The notes beneath the pieces were generated by a model. It ran no database searches, was not told the DNA's origin, and saw nothing but the letters and a program-made list of their open reading frames with translations. Positions 1-7,116 of a stretch of 19,210 bases of DNA are shown here, piece by piece; position 1 is the first letter of the stretch, and each line of letters begins with the position of its first letter. The DNA is taken from NCBI GenBank assembly GCA_030697975.1, contig JAUYOQ010000218.1:1-19210 (forward strand), written 5' to 3'. Both the position numbers and the translations under genes were made by a program. Source of the stretch: Nitrosopumilaceae archaeon. Lineage in GTDB: Archaea; Thermoproteota; Nitrososphaeria; Nitrososphaerales; Nitrosopumilaceae.

Positions 1-1
1 A

Positions 2-136
2 ACATTAAGTATTTTGCAACATGTAGATATTGATTCAGAAGCTGAGATGATAGGTTATGGAATTGGAGTTATTTTATTGAATGTTGGAATGTATTTTGTA
101 TCTCCCTTATTGTTAATTCATAGATTTAGAAAGTAG
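2..136 (+). CDS. C-terminal end of a membrane protein (partial)
   Basis: An open frame enters from the left edge and closes at TAG 134-136. The 44 visible residues contain an acidic patch (DIDSEAE) followed by one strongly hydrophobic helix of about 20 residues (from MIGYGIG to PLLLIH) and a short basic tail, RFRK. This fits a last transmembrane helix with a cytoplasmic positive tail. It ends one base before the stop of the NADH dehydrogenase on the other strand. The family cannot be recognised from this fragment. Confidence 0.6.
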   Translation, partial: TLSILQHVDIDSEAEMIGYGIGVILLNVGMYFVSPLLLIHRFRK

Positions 137-137
137 A

Positions 138-1481
138 TTACCAAACATCATCAACTTCATCAAGTTCCTTGTATTCTTTTGAACTTTCACGTTTAAGATA
201 CTTTAATCTTGAAATATCTCTGTCAAAAAACAAATCGATTGTCCAATCAAGTAAAACTCTTACTCTCTTTTCAAGTCTTGATATTTTTGACAGATAGACA
301 CTTTGCCAAAGCCACCAAGCCAAGAAACCATAGATATTCATACCAAAAACAGATGCAATTCCAGAACGTTTTCCAATTATTGCCATCTGTCCTTTTGATT
401 TATATTCAAAATTCTTTTTTTGTTTATTTCTGATCAACGCATATAGGTTATGTGCAGCAATTTTTGCATGTGCTTCAGCAAGTTGAGCTGTAGGCGCATA
501 AGGTTTCTTGGTAACTGGGTCTATAGTCTGACAACAATCCCCAATTGCAAAAACACCTGGAAAATCTGGAATTTCTAAAAACTCATTGACAATAATTTTT
601 CCCTTTTCAGTTTTAAAAATTGAATTTTTTATTGTATCAACAGGTGTAATACCAGCAGTCCAAACGAGTGTCTTTGTTTGTATTGCTTCTATGTTTTTAT
701 TTTCACGATTTTCTAGTGATTTTACAAGTACTTCAGTACCATCAAAACTAGTAACGGCAGTATTAAGTCTGATATTGATTCCACGTTGAATTAATTTTTC
801 ATATGCAAACTTTGCAAGTTTTTCACTAAAACCAGGAAGAATACTTGAGAGGGCTTCTAGTACTACTACACGAATGTCTTGCTTACTTATATGAGGATAA
901 TACTTACGTGCATCCAAAACAAAATCAATCAACTCTCCTGCAGTTTCAATTCCTGCAAATCCAGCACCTACAACAACAAATGTTAAAAGACTTTTTCTTA
1001 GAATTGGATTTGTTTCATTTTCAGATTGTTCTAACATATCGATTATTCTATTTCTTAAAATCATAGCATCGTTAAGGGTCTTCATAGTGTAAGCGTGTTC
1101 TTCTACATTGGTTAAACCAAAAAAATTCGTTTGACTTCCTAAAGCTATAACAAGAAAATCATAATGTAGTGAAATTCCTCTTTTTTCACTCGTTCCACTT
1201 AAAATCACAATCTTACCAAACGGATCTATGTTCCTGATTCTGTCTTCATAGAAAATTGTTTTTTCTATCAATGCTCTGATGGGCATTATAATATGCCTTG
1301 TTTCAATCATACCTGAGGCAACCTGAGGTAACATGGGAGTAAAGAGAAGAAAATTATCTTCGCTTACTAAGACAATTTCAATATCAAGATCTCTCATAAA
1401 ATAAGATTCTAATCTTCTTATACACTCTAAACCAGCAAACCCTCCTCCTAAAACAACTACTCTCTTTTTTGTTTTTACCAT
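138..1481 (-). CDS. ndh: Type II NADH:quinone oxidoreductase (NDH-2), FAD-dependent
   Basis: A 447-residue flavoprotein that should transfer electrons from NAD(P)H to membrane quinone without pumping protons. An N-terminal FAD Rossmann motif GGGFAG lies at residues 12-17 and a second, NADH-binding Rossmann motif GAGFAG at 172-177. The LVWTAGITP stretch near 282-290 and FAIGD at 311-315 are the usual FAD contacts of this family. AQLAEAHA near 332-339 sits where NDH-2 carries its quinone-site AQ motif. The C-terminal part (about 386-420) is aromatic and amphipathic, as expected for peripheral membrane attachment. The start is ATG, with a TATA-like element about 27 bases upstream, so the mRNA is probably leaderless. 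It could also act on another NAD(P)H/quinone or sulfide pair, but the two nucleotide motifs and C-terminus favour NDH-2. Confidence 0.88.
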   Translation of the reverse strand: MVKTKKRVVVLGGGFAGLECIRRLESYFMRDLDIEIVLVSEDNFLLFTPMLPQVASGMIETRHIIMPIRALIEKTIFYEDRIRNIDPFGKIVILSGTSEKRGISLHYDFLVIALGSQTNFFGLTNVEEHAYTMKTLNDAMILRNRIIDMLEQSENETNPILRKSLLTFVVVGAGFAGIETAGELIDFVLDARKYYPHISKQDIRVVVLEALSSILPGFSEKLAKFAYEKLIQRGINIRLNTAVTSFDGTEVLVKSLENRENKNIEAIQTKTLVWTAGITPVDTIKNSIFKTEKGKIIVNEFLEIPDFPGVFAIGDCCQTIDPVTKKPYAPTAQLAEAHAKIAAHNLYALIRNKQKKNFEYKSKGQMAIIGKRSGIASVFGMNIYGFLAWWLWQSVYLSKISRLEKRVRVLLDWTIDLFFDRDISRLKYLKRESSKEYKELDEVDDVW

Positions 1482-1500
1482 ATGTGGCCCTAAATGATCA

Positions 1501-1512
1501 ATGAATATAATC
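1501..1512 (-). promoter_or_regulatory. TATA box of the NDH-2 gene
   Basis: Read on the minus strand the element is GATTATATTCAT. Its centre is about 27 bases upstream of the ndh ATG, which places transcription start at or next to the start codon (leaderless). This is pattern-based only. Confidence 0.5.
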
Positions 1513-1569
1513 TCTAAGTTGGCAGATTATGCATGTATTGGACAAAAAATTATTGCATTCAGGTCCTTT

Positions 1570-2232
1570 TTATCTTGAAATCTCTGCTCTTAGTAATTCA
1601 TATGCCCTTGAAGCATTTTTCTCATTTAACGCAACCACTATGTCGTCTTGGCTAAAGTATGCATTGATTAACTCTATACCATTACTATGTAGTATTTCTG
1701 CAACATAAGACACTACATCAGATCTATTTTGATCCTGAGGTATTCGTATCTTTATTTTTGCTAAACCTGTATTAAAGAAATTTTTAACTCCTGGAAACGA
1801 TTCAATTAATTGTCTTACATCAACTAAATCTTCTGTTAGTAATCTAAAAGAATCTGTTAGTCTAAAAAACTCATAATCTGATTTTAACTCAGAAAATTTG
1901 TTCATCAAGTTCATAGTTTCTTGCTCACCAATCTCATCTAAAGAAAAACTTACATCTAAAATTCCATCTGTTAATGAGAGTCTTGCATTTTTAAGGACAG
2001 ATTGTTCCTTTACATCCTCTTTTATTTCAAAAGAATCAGCGTATCTTTTTATTGCGACAACTATCGTGTTTAGATTTATAGGATTTCCAAGAAGCCTTTC
2101 TACTTCTGGTTGTATCTTAACAGCAAGGGCTGTGTAATTTATGACGTCCATTTTCATACAATCATAAATAGAACGATTTCTGGTAACGATCTCTCGTACC
2201 ACATCTGGTACGGATAGGCTTGCTAGTCTCAT
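1570..2232 (-). CDS. ACT-domain protein, predicted regulator (COG2150-like)
   Basis: A 220-residue soluble protein. The N-terminal segment has the pattern VREIVTRNRSIYDCMKMDVINYTALA, continuing into VKIQPEVERLLG (about residues 11-49). This matches the archaeal family described as a predicted amino-acid-metabolism regulator with an ACT domain, in which an HTH-like N-terminus precedes the ligand-binding domain. The C-terminal part (about 155-220) alternates strands and helices in ACT fashion, with a pattern of VSYVAEILHSNGIELINAYFS. No DNA-binding or catalytic residues can be assigned with certainty. It is transcribed divergently from hsp20 and shares a 97-base promoter region with it. A TATA-like element sits about 25 bases upstream of its ATG (2253-2262). 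The effector ligand and target are unknown. I am fairly sure of the ACT assignment but not of any specific role. Confidence 0.65.
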   Translation of the reverse strand: MRLASLSVPDVVREIVTRNRSIYDCMKMDVINYTALAVKIQPEVERLLGNPINLNTIVVAIKRYADSFEIKEDVKEQSVLKNARLSLTDGILDVSFSLDEIGEQETMNLMNKFSELKSDYEFFRLTDSFRLLTEDLVDVRQLIESFPGVKNFFNTGLAKIKIRIPQDQNRSDVVSYVAEILHSNGIELINAYFSQDDIVVALNEKNASRAYELLRAEISR

Positions 2233-2252
2233 AAAATGATTATATATAGTCA

Positions 2253-2262
2253 GTTATAATAA
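2253..2262 (-). promoter_or_regulatory. TATA box of the ACT-domain gene
   Basis: On the minus strand the element reads TTATTATAAC. Its centre is about 25 bases upstream of the ATG at 2232, consistent with a leaderless or near-leaderless transcript. Confidence 0.4.
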
Positions 2263-2293
2263 CATTATGTAATATTTATAAATAATAATCAAA

Positions 2294-2303
2294 ATATTTA
2301 TAT
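2294..2303 (+). promoter_or_regulatory. TATA box of the hsp20 gene
   Basis: The sequence ATATTTATAT lies about 37 bases before the ATG at 2336. The predicted transcription start falls around 2323-2326, just after the 18-bp palindrome. The short leader would be about 10 bases. Confidence 0.5.
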
Positions 2304-2304
2304 A

Positions 2305-2322
2305 ATGTAATATATATTACAT
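2305..2322. promoter_or_regulatory. Perfect 18-bp palindrome, candidate operator for hsp20
   Basis: The sequence ATGTAATATATATTACAT is identical to its reverse complement. It lies between the hsp20 TATA box and start codon, where a bound dimeric repressor would block polymerase. A further copy of the half-site ATGTAATAT occurs at 2267-2275, on the other gene's side of the intergenic region. The palindrome is seen directly; its role as an operator is an inference. Confidence 0.5.
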
Positions 2323-2335
2323 ATAGTAAGTGATT

Positions 2336-2839
2336 ATGACATTGTTTATTGATGACGAATTTGACAGACTTTTCAAAAAAATGTCAAGATCCTTTATGGA
2401 TTTAGAAGACATTTTTGAAGACAAGAACATACACAACCTCCAAACATTTGGACCGGTCTATTATGGATATACAATGACTATCGGACCAGATGGCAAGCCA
2501 ATAGTTAAGGAATACGGAAACGTAAAACCAGGACTTCTTCCAACATCTGAAACAAGAGAACCGCTAGTTGATACGCTTGTTGATGAAAAGGAAAATCTAG
2601 TCAAACTAGTAGCTGAAATGCCAGGTGTTGAAAAAAAAGACATTAAAGTTGTGGTACAAGATAAGGTAGTACAAATAGACGCTGAACATGGTGATAAAAA
2701 ATACCATGTAAAAGTACCAGTAAAACCAAAATTTGATGAAAACACGGCTAAAGCTAGCTATACTAACGGAATACTAGAACTTGTATTCAAGTTAAAAGAG
2801 GATCCAAAACCGAAAGGCAAAACCGTGGAGGTTGAATAA
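2336..2839 (+). CDS. hsp20: Small heat-shock protein, Hsp20/alpha-crystallin family
   Basis: A 167-residue ATP-independent holdase chaperone that would bind unfolding proteins and form oligomers. A variable N-terminal arm (DDEFDRLFKKMSRSFMDLE) is followed by a linker with an acidic, Pro/Gly-rich stretch. The alpha-crystallin domain spans about residues 75-157, with the characteristic LVAEMPGVEKKDIKV strand and a late NGILELVF strand. The tail ends in a VEV sequence that fits the I/V-x-I/V motif used for dimer-dimer contacts. ATG 2336 was chosen; an in-frame GTG at 2330 would add two residues. The gene is followed closely by cdc48, and the two together form a protein-quality-control locus. The TATA box and palindrome upstream suggest regulated, probably stress-inducible, expression. 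Confidence 0.9.
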   Translation: MTLFIDDEFDRLFKKMSRSFMDLEDIFEDKNIHNLQTFGPVYYGYTMTIGPDGKPIVKEYGNVKPGLLPTSETREPLVDTLVDEKENLVKLVAEMPGVEKKDIKVVVQDKVVQIDAEHGDKKYHVKVPVKPKFDENTAKASYTNGILELVFKLKEDPKPKGKTVEVE

Positions 2840-2851
2840 ACCTCTTTTTTT
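2828..2851 (+). terminator. Hairpin plus T7 tract between hsp20 and cdc48
   Basis: The arms GAGGTT (2828-2833) and AACCTC (2839-2844) are exact complements with a 5-base loop, followed at once by seven T residues (2845-2851). The hairpin overlaps the hsp20 stop codon. It has the shape of an intrinsic terminator or attenuator. Archaea mainly need only the T-tract, so the hairpin may instead protect the mRNA end. Confidence 0.55.
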
Positions 2852-2854
2852 ATG

Positions 2855-2860
2855 GGTGAT
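2855..2860 (+). promoter_or_regulatory. Ribosome binding site of cdc48
   Basis: GGTGAT matches the complement of the archaeal 16S rRNA 3' end and stands three bases before ATG 2864. It overlaps the alternative reading from ATG 2852, which is one reason to reject that start. Confidence 0.55.
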
Positions 2861-2863
2861 AAA

Positions 2864-4999
2864 ATGAAGGAAATTACATTAAAAATAGATGAAATCTCAC
2901 AACGACATGTTGGAAAGGCAATTGCGATTGTAGATCCTAAAGTTGTAGAAGAGAACAATCTGCAAAGTGGTGACATTCTTGAGATTATAGCTAATAGAAA
3001 AAGTCATGTAAAGTTATGGCCAGGCTCAACAGAAGACTATGGAACAGGCATTATACGAATAGATGGTTCAACACGACATAATATTGGAGCCAGTATTGGG
3101 GAAAAGGCATCTGTTAAAAAAGTTGAAGCAGGTGAAGCTGACGAAATAGTCATATCGCCAACTGAAAAACTATCAGTAGAAGGTCTTCATGAATACATGT
3201 TAACAAATTATGAAGGACATGTTTTTACAACTGGTGATACAATAACCGTAAATACACTTGGTGGTAAAATACAATTAATAGTTACTAGCTCCAAACCATC
3301 AAAAGCTGTTATCGTAACAACAAAAACTAAATTCAAACTTGGTTCAATGACAAAAGCAGTAGAAAACTCTATTCCTCGTGTTACTTATGACGATTTAGGC
3401 GGTTTGAAAAAAGAAATACAAAAAGTTCGTGAAATGATTGAACTTCCTATGAGACATCCAGAGCTATTTGAAAAAATAGGTGTTGAAGCACCAAAAGGAG
3501 TTTTGTTATATGGGTCACCTGGAACTGGGAAGACATTGCTTGCAAAGGCAGTTGCTGGTGAAACTAATGCACACTTTACTACAATAAGTGGGCCTGAAAT
3601 CATAAGCAAGTATTATGGTGAAAGTGAGGAAAGACTCCGTGAAATATTCAAGCAAGCAGAAGAAAATGTTCCAAGCATAATCTTCATTGATGAAATTGAT
3701 TCAATTGCACCAAAACGTGATGAAGTATCTGGTGAAGTAGAAAAAAGAGTAGTATCGCAACTTCTTTCACTTATGGATGGAATGAAAAGTAGAGGCAAAG
3801 TTGTAGTCATTGCTGCAACAAATAGACCTGACTCAATTGATCCTGCCTTACGTCGACCAGGAAGATTTGATCGAGAAATTGAGATAGGAATTCCTGATGA
3901 TGAGGGAAGATACGAGATCCTTAGCATTCACACACGTGGAATGCCACTAGATGACAAAGTTGATCTTCAACAAATCTCAAAAGTAACTCATGGATTTGTA
4001 GGTGCTGATCTGGAATTCCTTGCAAAGGAATCAGCAATGAGATCCTTGCGGAGAATTCTACCAGAAATTGATCTTGAACAGGATAAAATATCATCTGAAA
4101 TATTACAGAAAATCAAAATAACAAGAGAAGACTTTAGAGAGGCACTAAAAGAGGTAAGGCCATCTGCACTAAGAGAAGTATTAGTACAAATTCCTAATGT
4201 TACGTGGGATGACATAGGTGGACTAGAGTCACTCAAAGAAGAACTCCGTGAGGCAATAGAGTGGCCATTAAAGCATAAAGAAGCTTTTGATCACTTGGAT
4301 GTAACTTCACCAAAGGGTGTTCTATTACATGGACCTCCAGGAACTGGAAAAACATTGATCGCAAAAGCAGTTGCAAAAATGACAGAAACAAACTTCATCA
4401 GCATTAAAGGACCTGAATTACTATCAAAATGGGTTGGTGAATCAGAAAAAGGTGTAAGAGAAATATTTAGAAAAGCAAGACAAGCTGCACCATGTATAAT
4501 ATTCTTTGATGAACTTGATTCCATTGTTCCGCGAAGAGGTAGTAGCTCTGATTCGCATGTAACAGAAAACGTTGTATCACAAATACTAACAGAGATAGAC
4601 GGTCTTGAAGAACTTCATAATGTATTGATAATTGGTGCAACAAACAGACTAGATATTATTGATCCTGCATTATTACGTCCTGGAAGATTTGACAGGATTA
4701 TTGAAGTGCCACAACCAGATGCAAAAAGCCGCGAACACATCTTTAGGATACATACAAAAAAGAAACCACTTGCAGATGATGTTAACTTTACAAAACTAGT
4801 TGAACTTACAGAAGGGTTTACTGGTGCAGATATTGCAGAGGCATGTAACAGAGCTGCATTAATCGGACTGAAAAGATACGTGGGAGGAAAAACACAGTCA
4901 ATAAAAGATGTTAGGATTACTCAGGCTGATCTAGTTGAAGCAACACAAAAGATCAAACCAACAACACGAACACTAGAACCTATAACACAATATCAGTAA
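2864..4999 (+). CDS. cdc48: Cdc48/VAT-type double AAA+ ATPase (unfoldase)
   Basis: A 711-residue p97/VAT homologue that would use ATP to thread and unfold proteins, feeding the proteasome. Residues 1-180 form the N-domain (double-psi barrel plus four-stranded barrel). Domain D1 has Walker A GSPGTGKT at 217-224, Walker B IIFIDEID and pore loop KYYG. Domain D2 has Walker A GPPGTGKT at 490-497, Walker B IIFFDELD and pore loop KWVG. Arg-finger segments RPGRFD occur in both. Aromatic pore loops in both rings match archaeal VAT and differ from eukaryotic p97 D1. The C-terminus ends Gln-Tyr-Gln, with Tyr in the penultimate place of a proteasome-docking HbYX motif but a polar residue where a hydrophobic one is expected. 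ATG 2864 is preferred over ATG 2852 because GGTGAT at 2855-2860 is a good ribosome-binding site for it. There is no evident TATA box, so it may be cotranscribed with hsp20. Confidence 0.93.
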   Translation: MKEITLKIDEISQRHVGKAIAIVDPKVVEENNLQSGDILEIIANRKSHVKLWPGSTEDYGTGIIRIDGSTRHNIGASIGEKASVKKVEAGEADEIVISPTEKLSVEGLHEYMLTNYEGHVFTTGDTITVNTLGGKIQLIVTSSKPSKAVIVTTKTKFKLGSMTKAVENSIPRVTYDDLGGLKKEIQKVREMIELPMRHPELFEKIGVEAPKGVLLYGSPGTGKTLLAKAVAGETNAHFTTISGPEIISKYYGESEERLREIFKQAEENVPSIIFIDEIDSIAPKRDEVSGEVEKRVVSQLLSLMDGMKSRGKVVVIAATNRPDSIDPALRRPGRFDREIEIGIPDDEGRYEILSIHTRGMPLDDKVDLQQISKVTHGFVGADLEFLAKESAMRSLRRILPEIDLEQDKISSEILQKIKITREDFREALKEVRPSALREVLVQIPNVTWDDIGGLESLKEELREAIEWPLKHKEAFDHLDVTSPKGVLLHGPPGTGKTLIAKAVAKMTETNFISIKGPELLSKWVGESEKGVREIFRKARQAAPCIIFFDELDSIVPRRGSSSDSHVTENVVSQILTEIDGLEELHNVLIIGATNRLDIIDPALLRPGRFDRIIEVPQPDAKSREHIFRIHTKKKPLADDVNFTKLVELTEGFTGADIAEACNRAALIGLKRYVGGKTQSIKDVRITQADLVEATQKIKPTTRTLEPITQYQ

Positions 5000-5025
5000 A
5001 TAATAAAAAGAATTTCTGACCGGAC

Positions 5026-5325
5026 TTAATCGATTAATTCAGTCCAGCCTTTTACGAATACGGAGTTTTTGTAGAGTGGTACTGGTTGACCTACGGTAAA
5101 GTCCATTGGTCTCATCCAAAAGATTGCCTTTGTTGGGCAAACACCAATGCATGCTCCATCTGAGATGCATCTTTCAGGATAAAAGACAAATGCCTTACCT
5201 CTTTTCCAGCCTTCAACCGGCTTTACTCTAAGTACATCTGGTCCCAGTGTTGTGCATATTTCAACGCATAGTGCGCAACCAATACACATCTGTTCACCAA
5301 TGTCTGGTAAAATTGCTACTGGCAT
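5026..5325 (-). CDS. Dicluster ferredoxin with Asp-substituted second cluster
   Basis: A 99-residue electron carrier. The first Cys motif is C14-x2-C17-x2-C20-x3-C24. The second is C53-x2-D56-x2-C59-x3-C63-P, with Asp in place of the second Cys. In standard dicluster ferredoxins one cluster uses C14, C17, C20 and C63, and the other uses C53, residue 56, C59 and C24. The second site should therefore hold a 3Fe-4S or Asp-ligated 4Fe-4S cluster, as in several archaeal ferredoxins. A 23-residue insert with the basic stretch WKRGK separates the motifs, and there is a C-terminal extension of about 36 residues. It would serve as an electron donor or acceptor for oxidoreductases in the cytoplasm. A TATA element on the minus strand lies about 31 bases upstream. 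Confidence 0.88.
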   Translation of the reverse strand: MPVAILPDIGEQMCIGCALCVEICTTLGPDVLRVKPVEGWKRGKAFVFYPERCISDGACIGVCPTKAIFWMRPMDFTVGQPVPLYKNSVFVKGWTELID

Positions 5326-5350
5326 TTCAATCCAATTTTATTGTCGGATC

Positions 5351-5360
5351 TTAATATAAC
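5351..5360 (-). promoter_or_regulatory. TATA box of the ferredoxin gene
   Basis: On the minus strand the element reads GTTATATTAA, centred about 31 bases upstream of the ferredoxin ATG. A leader of about five bases is expected. The rest of the gap (5326-5437) shows nothing else I can identify. Confidence 0.45.
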
Positions 5361-5437
5361 TTACCCAAAAACTGCAAATTATAACGGCGTTAGCACATTT
5401 TATAACAATGTTAAGAATTTCTTGATCGCGTTTACAT

Positions 5438-6097
5438 TTACCTAAGCTCAAAATCAATGGAAATTACATATGAAATATCTTCTGAAGAAATAACACTCAT
5501 CTTAATCTTCGAATTTTCTCTTTTTAGCTGTATCTTTGACATATTTTTTGCATCAATAATTTGTCTGCCTATTGTGGATAGCACCCACCCTTGATCTTCT
5601 CTTTTAGCCATACTTGCAACAATAACATTGGAGTCTGTCATCTTTGCGATTGCAGCTATTAACATTATATAGGAATTAACGAACATTCCAACGTCTTTTT
5701 TATTATTAAACAAACTAAAAAATCCATTTAATGAATCAAGAATCAGAACTGATCTATGTTTAGAAATACTTGTAATTATATTTCTAAACAAATCATTCCA
5801 GTTATCTCTGGTTGGCTGAAATAATTCTAACTTGTCATGTTTTGGAATAATTTTTGCTGTAACATAACCACTATAAAGTAAATCAAAATCAAGATAAATT
5901 ATTGGCAAATCTAGCCAATCAACTAACTTAATAAAAAAAACAGTCTTTACATAAGGATCAGAATAAATGATTGAATTCAAGACATTTTGCTCAAGTGTTA
6001 TTTTTACGTTATCAGAACATGTTTTCTTCTCAGAATCTTTCAACAATGACATAGTCTGTATCTGATATAATAATGAATTTAAAATCAGATTGTGCAC
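5438..6097 (-). CDS. RecA/KaiC-like protein lacking a functional P-loop
   Basis: A protein of up to 219 residues with the architecture of a RecA-fold ATPase core. SVLILDSLNGFF at 116-127 looks like a Walker B strand plus the DS/DSLN element of RadA and KaiC. It is followed by a helix and the NVIVASMAKRED strand (157-168), then a segment with the look of loop 2. At the Walker A position (about 44-52) the sequence is IYSDPYVKT. Only the terminal Lys-Thr is kept and all glycines are gone. It is therefore probably not an active ATPase and may be a paralogue acting as partner or regulator. The listed start is GTG 6097; ATG 6052 (residue 16) is equally possible and fits a TATA-like element near 6107-6117 better. 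It lies directly downstream of the Lrp-like gene on the same strand. Confidence 0.6.
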   Translation of the reverse strand: MHNLILNSLLYQIQTMSLLKDSEKKTCSDNVKITLEQNVLNSIIYSDPYVKTVFFIKLVDWLDLPIIYLDFDLLYSGYVTAKIIPKHDKLELFQPTRDNWNDLFRNIITSISKHRSVLILDSLNGFFSLFNNKKDVGMFVNSYIMLIAAIAKMTDSNVIVASMAKREDQGWVLSTIGRQIIDAKNMSKIQLKRENSKIKMSVISSEDISYVISIDFELR

Positions 6098-6124
6098 AAG
6101 AATTTTTTTATTATAACAAAAAAT

Positions 6125-6385
6125 CTACAGTTTTTCTTGCTCTTCTATGACCATCATCGTTAGCGTAGACTGAACCTTGTTTATCTTTCTAATCTTGTTG
6201 GTTATAATGGAGCGTAGGTGATCTGTTGTATCTGTTGTTATCTTTAATACGATATCATAAACACCATAAACCCCTTGAATCTCAAACTGGATATTTTTTT
6301 CAGACGCAAGGATTTTTTTGGCTTCAGCTATGATTGACTCATCAGAACCTAGATCAGAATTAAGTAGCACATAGGCAGTTGGCAC
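6125..6385 (-). CDS. Stand-alone Lrp/AsnC ligand-binding (RAM) domain protein
   Basis: An 86-residue protein made only of the C-terminal effector domain of Lrp/AsnC regulators, with no helix-turn-helix. It has the family's first strand (AYVLLNSDLG), a central VYGVYDIVLKI strand equivalent to the conserved GxYD strand, and a last strand STLTMMVIE. Such proteins form dimers and larger rings and bind amino acids. They may act by joining full-length Lrp proteins or by sensing ligands on their own. GTG 6385 (protein beginning MPTAYV) is preferred to TTG 6406 because a TATA-like AGGTTAAATA lies about 27 bases upstream of it (6407-6416) and because this trims a poorly conserved-looking N-terminus. 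It sits upstream of the RecA-like gene with a 27-base gap. Confidence 0.72.
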   Translation of the reverse strand: MPTAYVLLNSDLGSDESIIAEAKKILASEKNIQFEIQGVYGVYDIVLKITTDTTDHLRSIITNKIRKINKVQSTLTMMVIEEQEKL

Positions 6386-6462
6386 ATTCGGAATTTCATT
6401 GAACAATATTTAACCTTTCATTAAACTCAAAAACTGAATAATCAGATTGTATACTCTATAAC

Positions 6463-7116
6463 ATGAAAATAATAGATCTCACTCTTACAATATCACAAAC
6501 AATTCCAACATTTCCTGGATCTCCAAAACCGCGATTCATCACTTGGTCTAAAATCAAAAAAGACGGCTACAATTTGGAGCTTTTATTTTTTAGCTCACAT
6601 ACTGGAACCCATCTTGATGCACCTTATCATTTTAATGAAAGTGGTATGAAAATTCATGAAATACCGCTTGAACGTTTGATATCTGATGCTATTTTGATCA
6701 AAATAAAAAAAGAAAAAAACCAATCAATACAAAAATCAGATATCATAAAGTTTGAAAAAACATATGGGAAAATTCAGAACAAGTCAACAGTTATTTTTTT
6801 TACGGGATGGCAAAAAAATCTAAAAAAAGTAAACTACTTTATAGAAAATCCAGGCCTGTCAATATCAGCTGTTACATATCTAGTATCAAAAAATACGAAT
6901 TTAGTTGGAATTGATTCTCCTAGCATAGACTCAGGAAAAAATAAAAACTTTCCCGCTCACAAGATCTTATCAAAAAACAATATCTTGATTGCTGAAAACC
7001 TGAAAAATGTTGATAAAATTTCTACAGCGAATTTTAAATTAATAATACTACCACTAAAACTAAAAAATGCTACAGGCTCTTCAGTTAGAGCGATTGCCTT
7101 TCAAAATACGAACTGA
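6463..7116 (+). CDS. Cyclase family / kynurenine formamidase-like metal hydrolase
   Basis: A 217-residue member of the putative cyclase superfamily (PF04199), in which a divalent metal site hydrolyses or cyclises amide-type substrates. The signature HTGTHLDAPYHF (residues 46-57) supplies H46, H50 and D52 as probable metal ligands, with H56 nearby. A second conserved patch is VGIDSPSID in the C-terminal half. Length is typical of bacterial KynB. The substrate cannot be told from sequence, and there are no tryptophan-degradation genes beside it, so the kynB symbol is not used. The last 16 bases overlap the 3' end of the radical SAM gene on the opposite strand. Confidence 0.82.
   Translation: MKIIDLTLTISQTIPTFPGSPKPRFITWSKIKKDGYNLELLFFSSHTGTHLDAPYHFNESGMKIHEIPLERLISDAILIKIKKEKNQSIQKSDIIKFEKTYGKIQNKSTVIFFTGWQKNLKKVNYFIENPGLSISAVTYLVSKNTNLVGIDSPSIDSGKNKNFPAHKILSKNNILIAENLKNVDKISTANFKLIILPLKLKNATGSSVRAIAFQNTN

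Noticed and set aside
3385..4524. Several open frames on the minus strand opposite cdc48 (3385-3609, 3613-3927, 3988-4236, 4291-4524)
   Set aside because: They are antisense shadows of a strongly conserved AAA+ gene, rich in Ser and without any family resemblance or promoter.
5022..5045. Inverted repeat GGACT...AGTCC around the palindrome TTAATCGATTAA, at the ferredoxin 3' end
   Set aside because: The stem is only five bases with a 14-base loop and no T-tract on either strand. The loop palindrome is AT-rich and probably a chance occurrence.
6407..6462. Small RNA or gene in the gap between the Lrp-like and cyclase genes
   Set aside because: Only 56 bases of AT-rich DNA, fully accounted for by two divergent promoters.
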